Positions 40,586-53,800 of a stretch of DNA of 64,000 nt are shown in pieces. The DNA lies in assembly GCF_020921035.1 (NCBI RefSeq), contig NC_063151.1:34230934-34294933 (forward strand), read 5' to 3'. Position 1 is the first letter of the stretch; the number at the start of each line of letters is the position of its first letter. A program made the position numbers and the translations under genes. The DNA is from Rhodamnia argentea (Eukaryota; Streptophyta; Magnoliopsida; Myrtales; Myrtaceae). The notes below the pieces were generated by a model, which worked only from the letters and a program-made list of their open reading frames with translations, made no database searches and was not told the DNA's origin.

Positions 40586-43500
40586 TGTTGACACCTAAAT
40601 TTTAATTTTTCTTTTTAATCATTTGTCTTGCATAAAAATCAGGAATTAATTTTAATTCCTACCAAAAAAATCAGATCATTATTTTTTTTTATTTTAGCAT
40701 TCATGCATTTGCATTTGCATTTAATCGGACCAACGGTGAGTGGACCAGAATCTACGGGGCAATCGAACCCACGCCGCATGAAAGGAGACCCATAAGTTAC
40801 AGACTTTGAACCTTAATTGAATTAGGCCTGCTAGTATGTTGAAATTAATTGAAGTTGGCCTAAATTAGCTCATATAAAGAACAAAATAAATCATGTCAGC
40901 CCATATAATGGGCCTGACCGAACTCCATGCAAGAAAAGGGATTAATTGGACACAGTTCGGTCCCTTAGGGACTCAAGTGAAAAAGTTAATGTTAATGCCC
41001 GGTCAAATTTACTAGTAACAAGAAATCAAAACCCCTGACTCGACCTAATTTTTCCTATAAATAGATCGTTAAACTTCAGATGGCTAGTGGCAGCAAAAGT
41101 CAACAATTCTGGCATCCTCAACCTGACACTAGCGCTCCCAGATGGCCCACAATCAACAGTTCAGCCTATTGGTAACGTGATTGATTTTTGACAAGTGGTG
41201 TAGGCATCATGGCAGCAAGAAGTCATCAAACAATCACAAATATCCCTTTGGCCGAGCGTCCCTGCATCACTAGATTTTCTTTGCGGGGGCCACACCAACC
41301 ACGACAATAGCTCCACCGTGCGTCGACCGGTCCAAAGGTGCAAATTCGGAGTGCAAGATTTGGGCTATTCAAAATTAGGAAAGAAAATTCTGCAAAATTC
41401 TGCATATAAGGTGTAGTTTCCTATCTTGAAAATTGTATATTCATGGCATGCCTAATTTAAACATTTCTTGTTATATTTTGCACATCCGCCATGGATTGAT
41501 TAGGAAAATTTTCTTTCATAATCCACAACTTGCCACGTGATCGAGAAAGTTCATCTTTGGGATTATTGATGGAATACTCGATTAGGTAAAGATTTGAGTT
41601 CAATCATTAATCCTAGAATTATGAATTAAAGATTGACTCAAATATTCACGAAATATTTTTCAAAAATTTATTGATATATCCACTTTCTTGGCATATTCAC
41701 TTTCCTAATTTGATTTGAATTTGCCCGATTGTCGTACTTTTTAGAATATATCCGTCGCATGATGTAATCTCAAAAAATTTTAAAAAATTTGCATTCGTTC
41801 ATTTTTCCACATTTAAAAATTGCATCTTTTAAAAATATCATCATGTAGATAATTGCATATCTAATCCTTTTTGTAAAATATTTAGGTTATTTTGCATTTT
41901 TTAATAGAATCCTATGTTTAAAATAATCTATCTTTAATATATTAGGGTTTAGGTCAATTTAAACTCTAAGATATGCAAGATGAGCATTGTTTTGGCATAG
42001 TTCTATTTTAGGTAATTAATTCATCCGAAGATAAAAAAATCATCATCGCCACGTCATCTTTGCCTCGTCATCTTTGCCACGTTATCTATGCCACGTCATC
42101 CTTACCATGTCATCATTCTTGCCGTGGCATATTAGGATGCATATTAGCTTAAATCACATATTAGATTGCATGTCTATGTTTTAATTAATTTACATGTCAC
42201 GTAGTTAATTTAACTAAACCATTGTCTCACTTGTACATTCATTTAATTTAATTTGCAAGTCATCTAGTTTAGTCTCGCATTTAATTCATGACATTGCATC
42301 ATTTAGAATTGGTTCATGCATTCATATAAAAAAAATGAAAATAAAAAAAAGAACAATTTTGTGTGGCGCATGTTCCCTTGATTATAGTGATTTTTGGATG
42401 TTCAATTAATTGATTGTGCATTCGCATGATAACATTTATTAGTGATTTAGATTAAAATCAATAAATGTTGGCTAACAAATATGTTTTCATGAAATAAAAT
42501 GATACCGACATGGCGTTAGAGTAATCTAACGTAATCAAGTCCCCGGAGTCTTAATCTCTATTTCCAATTAGTTGGTTGAAAGACCCAAGCAAAGGTCTAG
42601 TCTCAAGGAGTTTATGGATGGGAATTGTGACGCCCCGGAATTTCGTAGTTTGTTAAGAGACCAAGTTCAATAAAAAGGATTATTGTTGAATTCTAGTTGG
42701 TATAAAATTTCGGATCAAAAGGACGTAAGTGACGATTTTTTGGACGTTTCCCGAAATGTCGTTCGATTTCGATTGGGTCTCGAAATCGTGGTCATCGCGA
42801 CTTAGGATTTTTATTCGTCGTGCCTAAAATTTTCCGGACCGAACCTAGCCCATGAAAATCCAAATTTTATCCCCAATCGATTGAGCCAAAAATCCAATTA
42901 GTCCCGATTTGTCAAATTACGGAACCGCCCTTGGATATTATGTATTTGAGACAAGATATTTAATTATTTGGTGGGCCCCACTTTCAGTCAAATTGGTCAA
43001 AACCCTAGCAGCCCACGTGATTATTTTCTCTTTTCTCCTCTCTCTTCTCTTTCTCTCCCTCACGTCTGCAGCCCCCCCCTGTTTTCCTTCGCGCGACTTC
43101 CTCCCCATCCATCACCGAACCATCTTCTTCCTTGGCGATTTTTGCCAAAACACCACCTCTATCCACCACCTTACTCCTCAATCCACCACTCCTTGCCGCC
43201 ACCACCATCATCCCGGCCGCCGTTCGCCACCGGAAAGCCCAGAACAGCCCCGACGAAATTTTGCTCTGTTTAAGCCCCTGTTTTGCCCGGTTCTGTTTCC
43301 AGCCGTTGTGCACCGCTCCGCCGCCTTCCTCTGCCCATATCCGACCACCACATACTCCTCAAAACTCCATCGAACCATCCCCACCAGCCCCGCGACCTCG
43401 CGTCACCGCCGGAGCCCCGAAACAGCCCAAAACCGTCCCTCCCCTGCTGCTGTATAGTGCAGTTTTTAGAGTCTGACTTGGAGAAACAAAGCTTGTTCGC

Positions 43501-46293
43501 ATAGCAAACGGACCCGAAACCACCCGAAATTTTGTACACACCTTCCTCTACCTCTCTACGACGTTACCAGCTAAAGAAAACCCCCAGATCAGTCCTCGAA
43601 ATCGAAACTGTACACGTCGCCGTCCGGACTGCTCAATCTGCCCTGTTTTTTTTAGAAACCGGACTGTTCTGCACCGTTGCTGTTCGGTCGCTTCCGGCCA
43701 CCATCCGCCGCCCCCAGCTGGTCCCGAAGGTCGTCCTCGACTTGTAGGTGAGTCCCCCAGCCTTCCCCAGCCTCGCCTCAGCCCGCGAGATCGTTTTTCC
43801 CCCAAATTCAGCCGGTTTCCCCTGTTTTACCTCTGTTAATTCTGTTTTTCAGCTTCCGTCGCTCGCCGGACCTCCAATCGCTGAGCTGCTACCGTTTGCA
43901 GCGATTTCCCCGCTGAACTTGTCACCGTTTTTCGGCCGTGAACAGTATCGCCGGAACAGTACCGCCGGTGAACAGTGTTCCGGCGTGAATAGTGATTTCC
44001 GGCCCCGACCTCAAAAATCGTGCCCGACCCGACCTCGACCACCGTTTTTGGTGAGTTGACCCTAATCCTTGGTTAGGGCGCTAATTGCGCCTAGAATTAG
44101 TTAGCTAGTCGGTAGGGAATTTAGGTAGGTTTGATTATGGTCGGATTAGTTAGAAACCCGGTTTAGGGTAAATGACCATAATCGATTAAATTAGAATTGT
44201 CTGTGGCTAATTGTTGTTAGATGAATTTGACTGTATGTTGTGATTTGATCGCGAGCGAGCGATAGGTTAAGGACGAGCGATCGATTGACGATTATAAATC
44301 GAATTGGCTAATCAATGACTTTGACACGAAATTGAGCCTTTATGTGGCCTAATCGAATTGGTTTATTCGTGTTGAATTGATGACTTTGTTTGGGTGGATC
44401 GCCTCGTTGAAATATTGATTTGAGTACCTTGAATGCTCATTGAGTGAATTGGCATTCGCTTGGGAGTTAATTGTCCCGTGTGTCGTTGCGGCGTCGATTT
44501 GGTAGTCTGCATATGCATATGACCGTGTGCAAGATCAAAGACATAATTTAGCATGAAAATGGCCTTGGGCCGAGTCTTTGAGCACGTCTGTGTGAGCATC
44601 CGGCCTAAATCAAAGAGAATAAATTGATTGATGTGTCGGGTATGCTGTATGGTCATATGAAGGAACGATGATGGGTTTTTCCTGGCAAGTTCGTCCGCAC
44701 GCATAGTACACACCGTACCATTTTTATGTAACCACACGACTTGCCAGAAGCACGATAATTCATGCCCCGTATGGTACGTACGGTTTTAAGGGATTATCGG
44801 ATGCCGGTCGCAGCTTGTGAAGGACCGACGCCCCGTATAGGGATGCCTACTTGCCGTGCCGTGCAGAGTGCACTGGATACACCGCTTGTAGTAGCCGTTG
44901 CCGAGAGGGAAAAGGAACGTAGCCCGGTCCTGCCGGAAGAATGCGGGATCGCATTAATTGTGAGAGTCGATCACGCCGGTCGCGTGGATCCTCATCACTG
45001 TGGCGCCAAGGGCGCGATCATCGTTAATAAATGGACTTGTGTGGTGTCCAGTGCATACTTCGTGAGTGTGATGCGGTGTTCGGTTGGTTGTCCGATGTGA
45101 CTGTTGGGTTGAGTCAAACATTGCATTATGTGTGGCTCAAGGCTGGTAAGTATGCATGTGGATGATTATTGCCATGTGATATGATTGTTGGATAAATGGC
45201 TGTATCGTGGTGTTATAATCCGCGTGGTTAGGATGTTTTAGGTGAATCGGTGTCCTAACCGAGCTTAGGCTTGATTCACCGAGATTTATATCTCACCCCG
45301 TTGTGGGAACCATTTTCAGATCCCAGGTGATGGAGCTTTATGGATACCAAGGCCAAGTTATGAGAGTGGTATTTTGGAATAGATGAGAAGTTAAGCTTAT
45401 CTGACCTAGTAACCTTTTGAGGTCTTAGTGAGCCGCCCCGAAGTATGGGGTTGTATATCTTTCTGTAGCTCAGTAGGGTTAAGACTCATCTTTTGTCCGG
45501 TATTTGTATATGTTACTTTTGACTATTTTCCTTGGTATGTATTTCCTGCTATGCTATCCCCGTTGTTTATATGTTGTCCGGGAGTAAACCGTTTCCGCAT
45601 GCGTATATAATTGAAAGGTCGATAACGCGCCTGGGACGTTATCCTTCGTGACCTCGTGGCGGTTTGGTAGGGATGTTGCGGGCTCGAGAGTCGGGGCGTG
45701 ACGGGAATAACCAAGATGGATCTGAGATACAGTACAAATAGAATTCGATCCCTTTGCTTTCTTGTTATTTTCTTTTTTCATATTCTATTTATTCATTCTC
45801 TCCTACGCAACCTTCTATGGTGCATGTAAATTATGTGCGCAGTACAAAGTTCATAATGTGGAACTTTTTTAATTCATCCTATTGGCTCAACTCATCCCAA
45901 ATAAAAAGAAAGAAGTAAACTCCAAATTTCTGAATTTCAATGAATCCCTAATTGTATTGTCTTTTTTTATTTAGCACATCCATATTACGAATGATGCTTC
46001 AATTACTCCATTTGTTTTCGAAGAGAACATATAAATACTCCTTGAATAAATGGAGTTATAGAAATGAGGATTAGTTTCTTCTCATTCGTAATTTAGTTCT
46101 CATGCTAATTTACTTAGGTTTGTAATTGACCTACCAAAAATGATTAGTGGCGGCTCCGATTTAAAAATCTTTGCATGTTAATCAATTAAACCATAAGATT
46201 TGGTATGGGCTTGGGAAAGTTTGAGTTAGATTAATTAAATAATTAACCTGATAATCTATTAACCTGTAATTTTCTCAATTTTACGTCGTGACA
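40586..46293 (+). mobile_element. Ty3/Gypsy LTR, Tat/Ogre-like, split by a nested solo LTR
   Basis: Begins TGTTGACACC at the point where homology with copy 1 ends, and ends CGTCGTGACA just before a GACTCCACTAGGGA-type primer-binding region usual for Tat/Ogre elements. A TATA box (CCTATAAATAG) lies near 41055. Without the nested 3.1-kb element the LTR is about 2.6 kb. No coding domain was seen downstream, so the internal region is largely lost. Confidence 0.75.
42626..45703 (+). mobile_element. Nested solo LTR, Ty3/Gypsy Tekay/Del-like, about 3.1 kb
   Basis: Starts TGTGACGCCCCGG and ends CGGGGCGTGACG, the inverted tips of Tekay-type chromovirus LTRs, which are commonly about 3 kb. Flanked by GGAAT on both sides (42621-42625, 45704-45708), a 5-bp target duplication. 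The C/T-rich and GC-rich part at 43020-44060 creates overlapping proline-rich open frames on both strands that are not genes. Confidence 0.85.
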
Positions 46294-47254
46294 GCTTAGC
46301 AACTCCACTAGGGATGAAACTTGATTTTTTAGAAAAAAAATTATTAATTAACCACTTTAATTTTTCGAGAAAATTAAAAGAAAACCTAGTGGACTTAGGC
46401 TAAAAATTTCATGAAAAATTGCATTTTTGTTTGGCAATTGGACTCCAAATAAGTCCCTAACCATGTGTTAAATGGTTTTGCAGACGGAAGTTATAAGGAA
46501 TGGAGTATTTGGTTAACCTTTTATTTTGCAGGTTTTGGTGTTTAGATTTAATTGTTGTGCATGATTAATTGTTTTAGCACTACACCACACATGTCTCATG
46601 GTTGAACCTGGGCCACTAGTTTTAGGATGATCTTGAGATTGGTTCTAGCGTTCACCGTGAGATCATGATTGAAAGTTAGTCCAAATTCAATCCCGAATTT
46701 CTTTCCAAAAATGAGTTTCAAAAGTTAGAACTAGTGCTTGGTAGGATTACCGAAGCGGGGGTTATAATTTTAACTCGAGAAGCTAAAGTGAAATGACCCG
46801 GCTAATCCTGGTTATATCGTAGGATTACGATTAATCTTGATCATGTGTGTGAGATGTAGCCTTGCCATAAGTCTTTCACTTCAATTTGTGAGCCTTTAGG
46901 ATAGTTAGAATAAGGTTAACTCCATGTGATTATTTATTTTCATATCCTATGATAAAGTATGCTTCTAAACTCTATCTTGTCTTATTTTATTTTTGGGTCG
47001 GTCCATGATAAATAGAATGGTTGGAAATTCTTGTAATAAATGTTACTGTTCAGATTGACATTTTGGTCTACCGTAATTTTTATTGAATTTTGTGATTCGA
47101 GATGGACCTCAAAATCCTCATCTATAACCTCAAAAAATTTCTGATCAATCCAACGTATTTTCCATTTATTACAGAATTTAAGACGAGGATAAAACAGTCT
47201 GGATTTCAGAATTGTCCCTACTTCAGTCTCATTTCACCTTTTACCATAAGTTAT
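46294..47254 (+). mobile_element. Remnant of the Tat/Ogre-like internal leader
   Basis: Follows the LTR and primer-binding region. AT-rich and non-coding, without gag or pol motifs. It is cut short by the family B MITE. Confidence 0.5.
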
Positions 47255-47614
47255 TATGGTGGGGTGGCAGCGATGGCCATCGGGGATCACTGGTGCCTCG
47301 GCAAGGGTGGAGAACCTTGCCGACCGCAGGTGAGGGCCTGGTCAGAGATCGGAAGGGCCACGGGGCAGCCGCCTCCCACCTATATCTCCCCTTTTTTGTT
47401 TTTTTTTTCACTCTTACATTTTTAATTTTAATTTAGTTTAACTAAAAATTAGGTTAAAATTATATTTTCACGAAAATGCCCTTGATCGGCAGGCGAGATC
47501 AAGCTCTTATTTGAAATACCTATAGCCATTTCAGACCTTAGTTTAAACAATAACCACTTTAGACACTTATTTGAGAAAATGAGGGGATTTGGGGCCCTTA
47601 TGTGGAATTTTCCC
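47255..47614. mobile_element. Left-truncated foldback MITE, family B
   Basis: A GC-rich core (47265-47390) is followed by the same right arm as 4800-5615 (ATTTGAAATA..., ATTTGAGAAAATGAG, TTTGGGGCCCTTAT, AATTTTCCC). It abuts AAAGTAAATA, where homology with the ICDH promoter begins. Confidence 0.6.
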
Positions 47615-47617
47615 TAA

Positions 47618-48317
47618 AGTAAATAAGGGGATGCGGGAGGCTAAATATAAGAGCGAGTCCGGCAATGATATACAAAGACTGGTTGTCTCGTCTCCCACTC
47701 TCCGCTCAGTTCACAACCTGCTCTTCATTGAACTCTTGTTTCCCCTGTCTCTGCCTCTGCCTCTGTCTCTTTGCAAACAGAGCTCCCTCAATTTGACTTA
47801 TTCGCCGCTTCGTTGATCTCGCCAGAGAGCAATAGGTTACGAGAAGATCAAGGTCGAAAACCACTATGTTGAGATGGGCGGTTGAGTCCCTCATTCCATT
47901 TTGTAGCGATTTGATCTGCTTGGGTGCCGTAAATTAGATTTGAGATGTTTCTATACAAGTAATGTCGAGTTACTGCGTGCGCCCGGCTGATGAGGATAAC
48001 TAGAAGCGCAATTGACGTGTGGAATGAAATCATTTCTGACGTAAAATAGTTCATCGACCTTTTGATTCGTGCATGCTGTTGATCCTATTGTTTTGACACT
48101 GAGTTTTTCGACTTGGATGGACCTCTGGATCATCGAATATGTTCGGATCTACTGTGCTTTGTTCTTCTATAGATGTTGCGTGCTTCGATGCATCGACGCT
48201 TCTAGTTCGGTTTTCAAATAGGGAGACAAGACTTAATTGAGTGCTACAATACAAATGATGTGAACTTTAGGACTTTACCTTAGTGGTCGTGTTTTTGCTG
48301 TATTTGATGGGAAACTT
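47618..48317 (+). pseudogene. 5' fragment of NADP-ICDH (copy 2)
   Basis: Matches 9825-10745: promoter end, leader, exon 1 and part of intron 1, with about 200 bp of intron 1 missing. The start codon is ATA (47832-47834) in place of ATG, and exon 1 runs into a TGA just after the GAGATGGGCGG stretch. All later exons are absent. Homology ends next to the position of the palindrome in copy 1. The TATA-like AAATATAAG upstream is, if anything, better than that of the working gene. Confidence 0.9.
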
Positions 48318-48445
48318 TCACATTTAGTCCTGCCCTATGCGTGGAGTCCCTCCGCTTAAATTTTGGATACTTATTTCTGTCTCCTTTCGACAAAACGATG
48401 TCGACAAAGATGTGCTATACCGTCATTGCTCACATGCGTTTAAAG

Positions 48446-49270
48446 TTCCGGACCTCCCTCCCCAGGTGATGCATGCAACTCCTCAGTCTTTCTTCGATGT
48501 GTCGTCTCAATCATGACTGGGCAGTCCTCCAATAGTTCGAACTTTTCGAGATGTTCTATTTAAATGTGCGTCTAAGACGCAAATTCATTGTGATCGGAGG
48601 GATCTTGATCCGCCAGGGTTATATGAATATCATGGAGACAGTAGGGAGAACGCCATGGTGCTGAACGAGGGGTGGAGAAGTCGGGGTGCTTCAACATCAT
48701 CTCCAAGGACGGCGGTGTGCCCCTCATCGCCTTCTCTGTCAAGGACAACAGCCGCCACGATGAGTTCGAGGTCTTCGGCATGCTGAGGCGCTTCGGATGG
48801 ATGGTGCCTGCCTACACGATGCCCCCCGACGCGCAGCACGTTATGGTGCTGCAGGTCATGATAAGGGAGGACTTCTCCTGCATGCTCACGGAGTGCCTCG
48901 TGATCGACATCGAGAAGGTCCTGCGTGATCTTGATGCGCTCCCCTCCAAGATCGATCAGAAGGTCCTGCTCGAGGAGAGAGCAAAGAATGGAGCTGCGGA
49001 TACCAGGAAGATCCAGGTGGAGATCACCGCCGCGTGGCAGAAGTTCATGATGGATAAGACGAAGACGAACGAGTCTGCTAGAATCAAGTGTGTCGGGATG
49101 GTGATTCTTCCAGCCATTAGGCCTTGGTTATTACTTATGTTGAGTATGCTCGGCTTGTGTAGGACACATTTGTGTGCCTCCTCTATATCAAAGCCTGTAA
49201 TTTTTGTTGAGATGTTTGACCTGGTGTACCTCCGAGACAATCTTAGTATTCATGGTTTTGCCACAGTTTG
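48446..49270 (+). pseudogene. Glutamate decarboxylase fragment (copy 2), exons 2-6 deleted
   Basis: The end of exon 1 (CCGGACCTCCCTCCCCAG, about 48449-48466) and part of intron 1 are followed at about 48611 by the acceptor and sequence of the last exon. Everything between 19428 and 24617 in copy 1 terms is gone, including the PLP lysine. The last exon then has a one-base loss near 48635 (GAGAC-AGTAGG), after which most of it reads openly (FNIISKDGG..., [23 protein letters not shown]). The final stop is replaced, with reading into the former 3' UTR. Not functional as a decarboxylase. Confidence 0.92.
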
Positions 49271-49592
49271 ATTCACACTCGGTTTTTCGGTTCAAGGCGA
49301 GATTTAGTTCAATTCAAGCGTACACCCTAATGGTTTAGTTTTCTTAAAAAACCAAACTAAACTGTTAGACATCCCCTATTACGCACGAGAAGCAAATAAG
49401 GAAAGAAATGAGTGGAAAATGCACTCGACACTTTCTTTTGTTTACTTTCTGCGTAATATAAGGATCATAACAGCAAAACTCACTGCACAGAACCAAGTCT
49501 TCTGAAGTACAAAGCAAAGCTTTTCATGGTGGATCATCATTACAAGAGCAACTTCTTCAAGCATGGTAAGAAGGAGACAACTGGTAGGCCTT

Positions 49593-50682
49593 TCAGAATT
49601 TGGAACATGATGCTCCCTTGACCACAGTGACCGGGCATGGTGCGCTTGTCACTACATAATTGCTGACACTGCCAAGCAAAACCCTGCACAAAAGAAGAAG
49701 AAGAAGGAATTATAATCCTGACATGTGGAGCGCGATTATAAAGATTAATCGTTGTTAACCATCTCAAATGCTAACGATTAGACAGGTGGAGCGTGATTAT
49801 AATCACTGTTAAAGTTGAACCTTTTTCTGTTTGTAGCACTGGAGTGTTAGAAAGAATCAGCAAAGTGGATTGACAAACATGTGCGTTTGCCTGAATTACA
49901 GTTGATCATCATGTTACCTTTTGATACTGCCCAAGCCTCTGCTCCCGACAACGAGTGAATCGAGCTTGAGATCTTCCACCGCATCGCACAACTTCTCCCT
50001 CGGATCGCCCCAGTAAACTTTTGCCACCACTTTCGCCTGCACAGTTCCAACTTCGATTACCGGCTTTCATTAGAAAGATTAACCTGAAAATTTGCCACTT
50101 GCATTTGCAAACTTTCGTTACATCGACTGCATACATAAAAACCATCAGCCTCGCTACACATTCGCAAAGATTCGGCTATCATAACCCGACCCGCTGAACG
50201 CATGTTGCCGTCGATGAAGTACAGGTGGTAGAGAGAGAGGGAGAGAGAGTACCCCTTTAGTCCTAGAAACCGTATCAAGCACATCAAGAACCTCAGGATC
50301 ATGAGTCAGTCCATACTGCTTCGAGAAGTTGATCTCTCTGAACTCCTCAAGGGGAATCAAAGCTGCAAAACCGTTCACACATACCCAACATGAAGCATGA
50401 CCGAACGTGGATCAATATCAACATGAAGCTCTAGGAAAAAGAGTTTCGCAAGTTTATATCAAATGAGCGCAAGAATTCGAGGGAAAGCATATCCGAAGCC
50501 AATTCGTTACGTGATCCGGTGTCTTCAAATAGCTGCTTCCTGGTATGATCGGATTTGGGAGGCTGTACATGGATCAATATCATCTGGTCACCTTCCTCCA
50601 CGAGGTTCTCCGCCGCCCACCTGAGCGCCGCCTTGCTCGTCGGAGAGTAATCCATTCCGATCCCTACTCGCCTCTTCCCCAT
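49593..50682 (-). CDS. Universal stress protein (USP-A-like, At3g53990 type)
   Basis: Small cytosolic ATP-binding-fold protein of stress responses. Four exons on the minus strand: 50682-50511, 50362-50253, 50036-49918, 49683-49593. They add up to 492 nt, 163 residues, close to the 160 of its Arabidopsis relative, and all junctions keep frame with GT-AG. Features: [23 protein letters not shown] start, MILIHV strand, [30 protein letters not shown], then the nucleotide-binding region [21 protein letters not shown] and the final PCPVTVVK. Its last two exons and 3' flank are duplicated as the fragment at 25380-25945, so this is the surviving complete copy. Confidence 0.95.
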
Positions 50683-50699
50683 GCCTCTCTTCCTCTTCT

Positions 50700-51890
50700 G
50701 GCTACTAGGAAAAAGCTACAGGAGTGTAGAGATTCTTGAAGGCACTAGAACAAGCTGCCGGGTCAGAATTTATATACAGAGGAATCCCTAGATAAAGCTA
50801 TTCAAAGCTTTATTCCGCGGAAATATTCAATTTCCCTCATTAAAGCATAAAGGATAAGGGCACTAGGGAGGAATTAGAGCATAAAGGAGGGGCCACTTTG
50901 CAACTAGGGAACTCAAATTCCAAGCATATAGAATCAAATGAGCGAGAAGAGTGAATTTAGCTTGACCCCATCATATAATTCGATGTCACATGCGTGTCTA
51001 TATAAAGGAAGAATCTCATGATTCCACCTTTCGGCGGTGTGTATATGACAAAAGGTTCTGTGCCTTTGTTTGGGTAATAAGAAAAATACAACTTGTGTAT
51101 TTACTATTTAGGGCATATTTGGTTCGGCTTTGGAGAAATGCTTTTGGGAAAATGCAAAGGCTTTTGGACAAAGGGTTTATTGAGATGCAAGTAGTGTCTG
51201 GAAGAATTTATTTTGGAAACGTATTGGGAAGCAACTTTGACCTAAATGGCGTCTCGTAAAAGCTACACTTTGTAAAAGACTATTATTAATATATTTATCA
51301 AAAAAATCTCAAACTATGTGCCGATGATCACAACCACCAGCGAGCTAATCGGCCGCCGGCCAGACTCGCTTGAGGTTGCCGGACCCCGGGCGGTTCCACA
51401 TGATGGCCGCCCGGGTTGCGTGATCCAGGCCTTGCTTGAGGTCACGCGAGATTAGCGGTGGCTCGTCAATGGCTTGCTAGCTGCTTGCGAATAGCTGAGG
51501 CCTTCGCCGGCAAATTAGGGTTTTCAAGGACATTCCCCAAATTATCAAAGTTGAGCGAGGCCAAAGTTGGAAGAAAAAAAAAATCTATTTGCATATCGAG
51601 AATGTTACTTTCCAAGGTACCTCCGGACCTGTCTTGGGCCAAATGCCTTTAAAGGCATTTGACAATGTAATTACATTTCTCCAAAGTTCTCTAAAAAATG
51701 ACCCAAACACTATTTGTATTTGACTAATAGACTTTAAATCCCCAAAACCCATTTCAAATACTGAACTGGTCAATACAATTGAACTAGGGTAGGAGCGGCC
51801 TCGATCTGCCTCATACACTATGAGGAATTGGGTAACATCTTGGAAAGTGGGAAAATAATAGAATCTTGTGTTTCAACTTGACGAAAATTT
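50700..51890. other. USP upstream flank and a MITE-like GC-rich insert; no gene
   Basis: About 51110-51720 begins GGGCATATTTGGTT after TTA, reminiscent of PIF/Harbinger-type MITEs, and has a GC-rich centre (51340-51510). Near its end a TTTGG-rich arm appears inverted (ACCCAAACAC). The ends are not exact enough to fix. The rest is plain AT-rich spacer and the USP promoter. Confidence 0.4.
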
Positions 51891-51914
51891 TCCGACCAAA
51901 AAAAAAAAAACTTA

Positions 51915-52526
51915 AGGAAAATCGGCCAAGGAGTCTTAAACCTATTACACTTTCACCAGTTTAGTTCTAAACATTTTAATTTTACCAATTAAGTCTTAAT
52001 CATTTTCACATTTTGCCAATTAAGTCCATCCGGCCAATTTTAGCTGGAAATCGTTGACGTGGATATCAATTGTCCTACGTGGTATGACCGGCGTTGACAT
52101 GGACAGTTATTAATAATATTTTAAATGTTTTTTGAATTTTTTATTTTTTTCTTTATTTTTTTACAATGGTCGTTGGCCATAAACGAGGACATTGGGCCCC
52201 CGCCAATGGTGGAGGAGGGCGCAAAGGCCCTTGCCCAGACCAGGCGAGTGTTGCCAGCAACCTCGCCGACCACGCTTGTAAAAGAAAAGAAAAATAAAAT
52301 AAAATAAAATAACATAAAATAAAACATAAAACATAGAAAAATATTTAAAATATTATTAAAAATTATTCAGGCCTACGCCGGCCATGTCACGTGGGACTAT
52401 CGGGGTCTACGTCGGCGATCTTCAACAAAAATAAGACAAGCGAACTCAATTGACTCAATTAAAAGGTTTATAATTGAATTTACAAAAGTGTAATAGATTT
52501 AGAACTCTTTGCACAATTTTCCCAAT
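51915..52526. mobile_element. Foldback MITE, family A, full length
   Basis: The left end GGAAAATCGGCCAAGGAGTC...CCTATTACACTTT is mirrored by GTGTAATAGATTTAGAACTC...AATTTTCCC on the right. Inner arms (AATATTTTAAATG / ATTTAAAATATT) flank a GC-rich core at 52185-52275. CCTACGTGG and CACGTGGGAC blocks near the core are also inverted. Non-coding. Confidence 0.75.
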
Positions 52527-52529
52527 CAT

Positions 52530-53790
52530 CAATGGAGCTCAAACGACCAAGATAAATAACTTTGCATTACTCGACCAATTTAACCGGTTTCAATTTAATT
52601 ACTCATAAAGCCTTTTTTAATTTTTTGAAAATAAGTAATTTATAAATATTTTATGTCACTTGTATTTCTTTAGATAATTAGTCAATAAAAAATATTCTTC
52701 ATCATTGACAACGATTAGTGTTTAAAAATTATTATAAACGATGAAAATATTTTTTTTGTTCATTCACTTATGTAAACGAAATTTGTTTGGAAAAATATTC
52801 CAAATTATGAAGCAAAGGAAGTTTGAATACTCGTGCAAGGACCGAGCCGCCTCCTCCCTAAAGCTTGGGCGTACTCCATCAAAGACGATAAAATCACTTC
52901 ATTTTACAAATATTAACTACGCGTGTACTTAACTTTACATTGACACTCTCCTCAAGAAATCCATTCTTATGTCCAAGGACATCATCGTACGCTTAACTCA
53001 TTGCTTTCAAATGATCAATCCGGGGCCGCGCGAGTTCTGCCATCTCGACAAACACAATGTATATTGAATATAGAGAAGAGCAATTGAAAATGAAAATGAA
53101 GGTGCATTTATTTCATTAAAAATCTGATGGAATATATTTTTCACGAAGATCACAATTAAAGAAAATAATTAATTTTCATTTATGTAGTGATTTAAAGAAA
53201 ATAATTGCTTTCTTGCTAGTGAGGAAAAATTATTTCCCCTCAAACTAAGCTTGTTATTCACAACAACATAAACAACAATAATATAAAGAAAGATTTACTT
53301 TTTAAACATATGACCCATAACGTTATTTTAATATAAAAAAATTCATAGATTTATTTTTTTGAATATAATCCATAACCTTATTTTGGTGATTTCTCTCATT
53401 ATCTAGATCTTATTTTGTTCTGAAATTATCTAAAATATATTTTGATTTATAATTAAACTGTAATATTTCTTGTTTGTATTGAAAAAGTGAATGAAATGAA
53501 ACGTTTTTCATAAATCGATTAAGTTTTCATCTTACAAATACCGAAAAATCAAAAAAATAAGTTTTTCAAAACAGTTTGTCATGTCAATTTAAGAACTGAA
53601 CTTTGGCCGAAAACGGCAAATTGGACAACGACAATGGAGTAGATGACACGACACAACCACGTCCGGTACGGCACGTAGAACCCTTAGAACACGTGCCTTA
53701 GAACGCGTATATCGAGTCTCATTACAGGAAGCGTCATCATTTTCATTCTACACATCATAGGATAGGCACAACAACGAAAGGCAAGCGAAG
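52530..53790. other. AT-rich spacer; no gene
   Basis: Contains 'GAAAAATATTT'-type words shared with 5690-5870 and no coding signal. It ends at the 3' side of the sHSP gene. Confidence 0.5.
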
Positions 53791-53800
53791 CCTTACTGCC

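Noticed and set aside
42909-44060. Long overlapping proline-rich open frames on both strands
   Set aside because: They lie inside the solo Tekay-like LTR, in a CT-rich part free of stops on several frames. No domain and no gene-like start.
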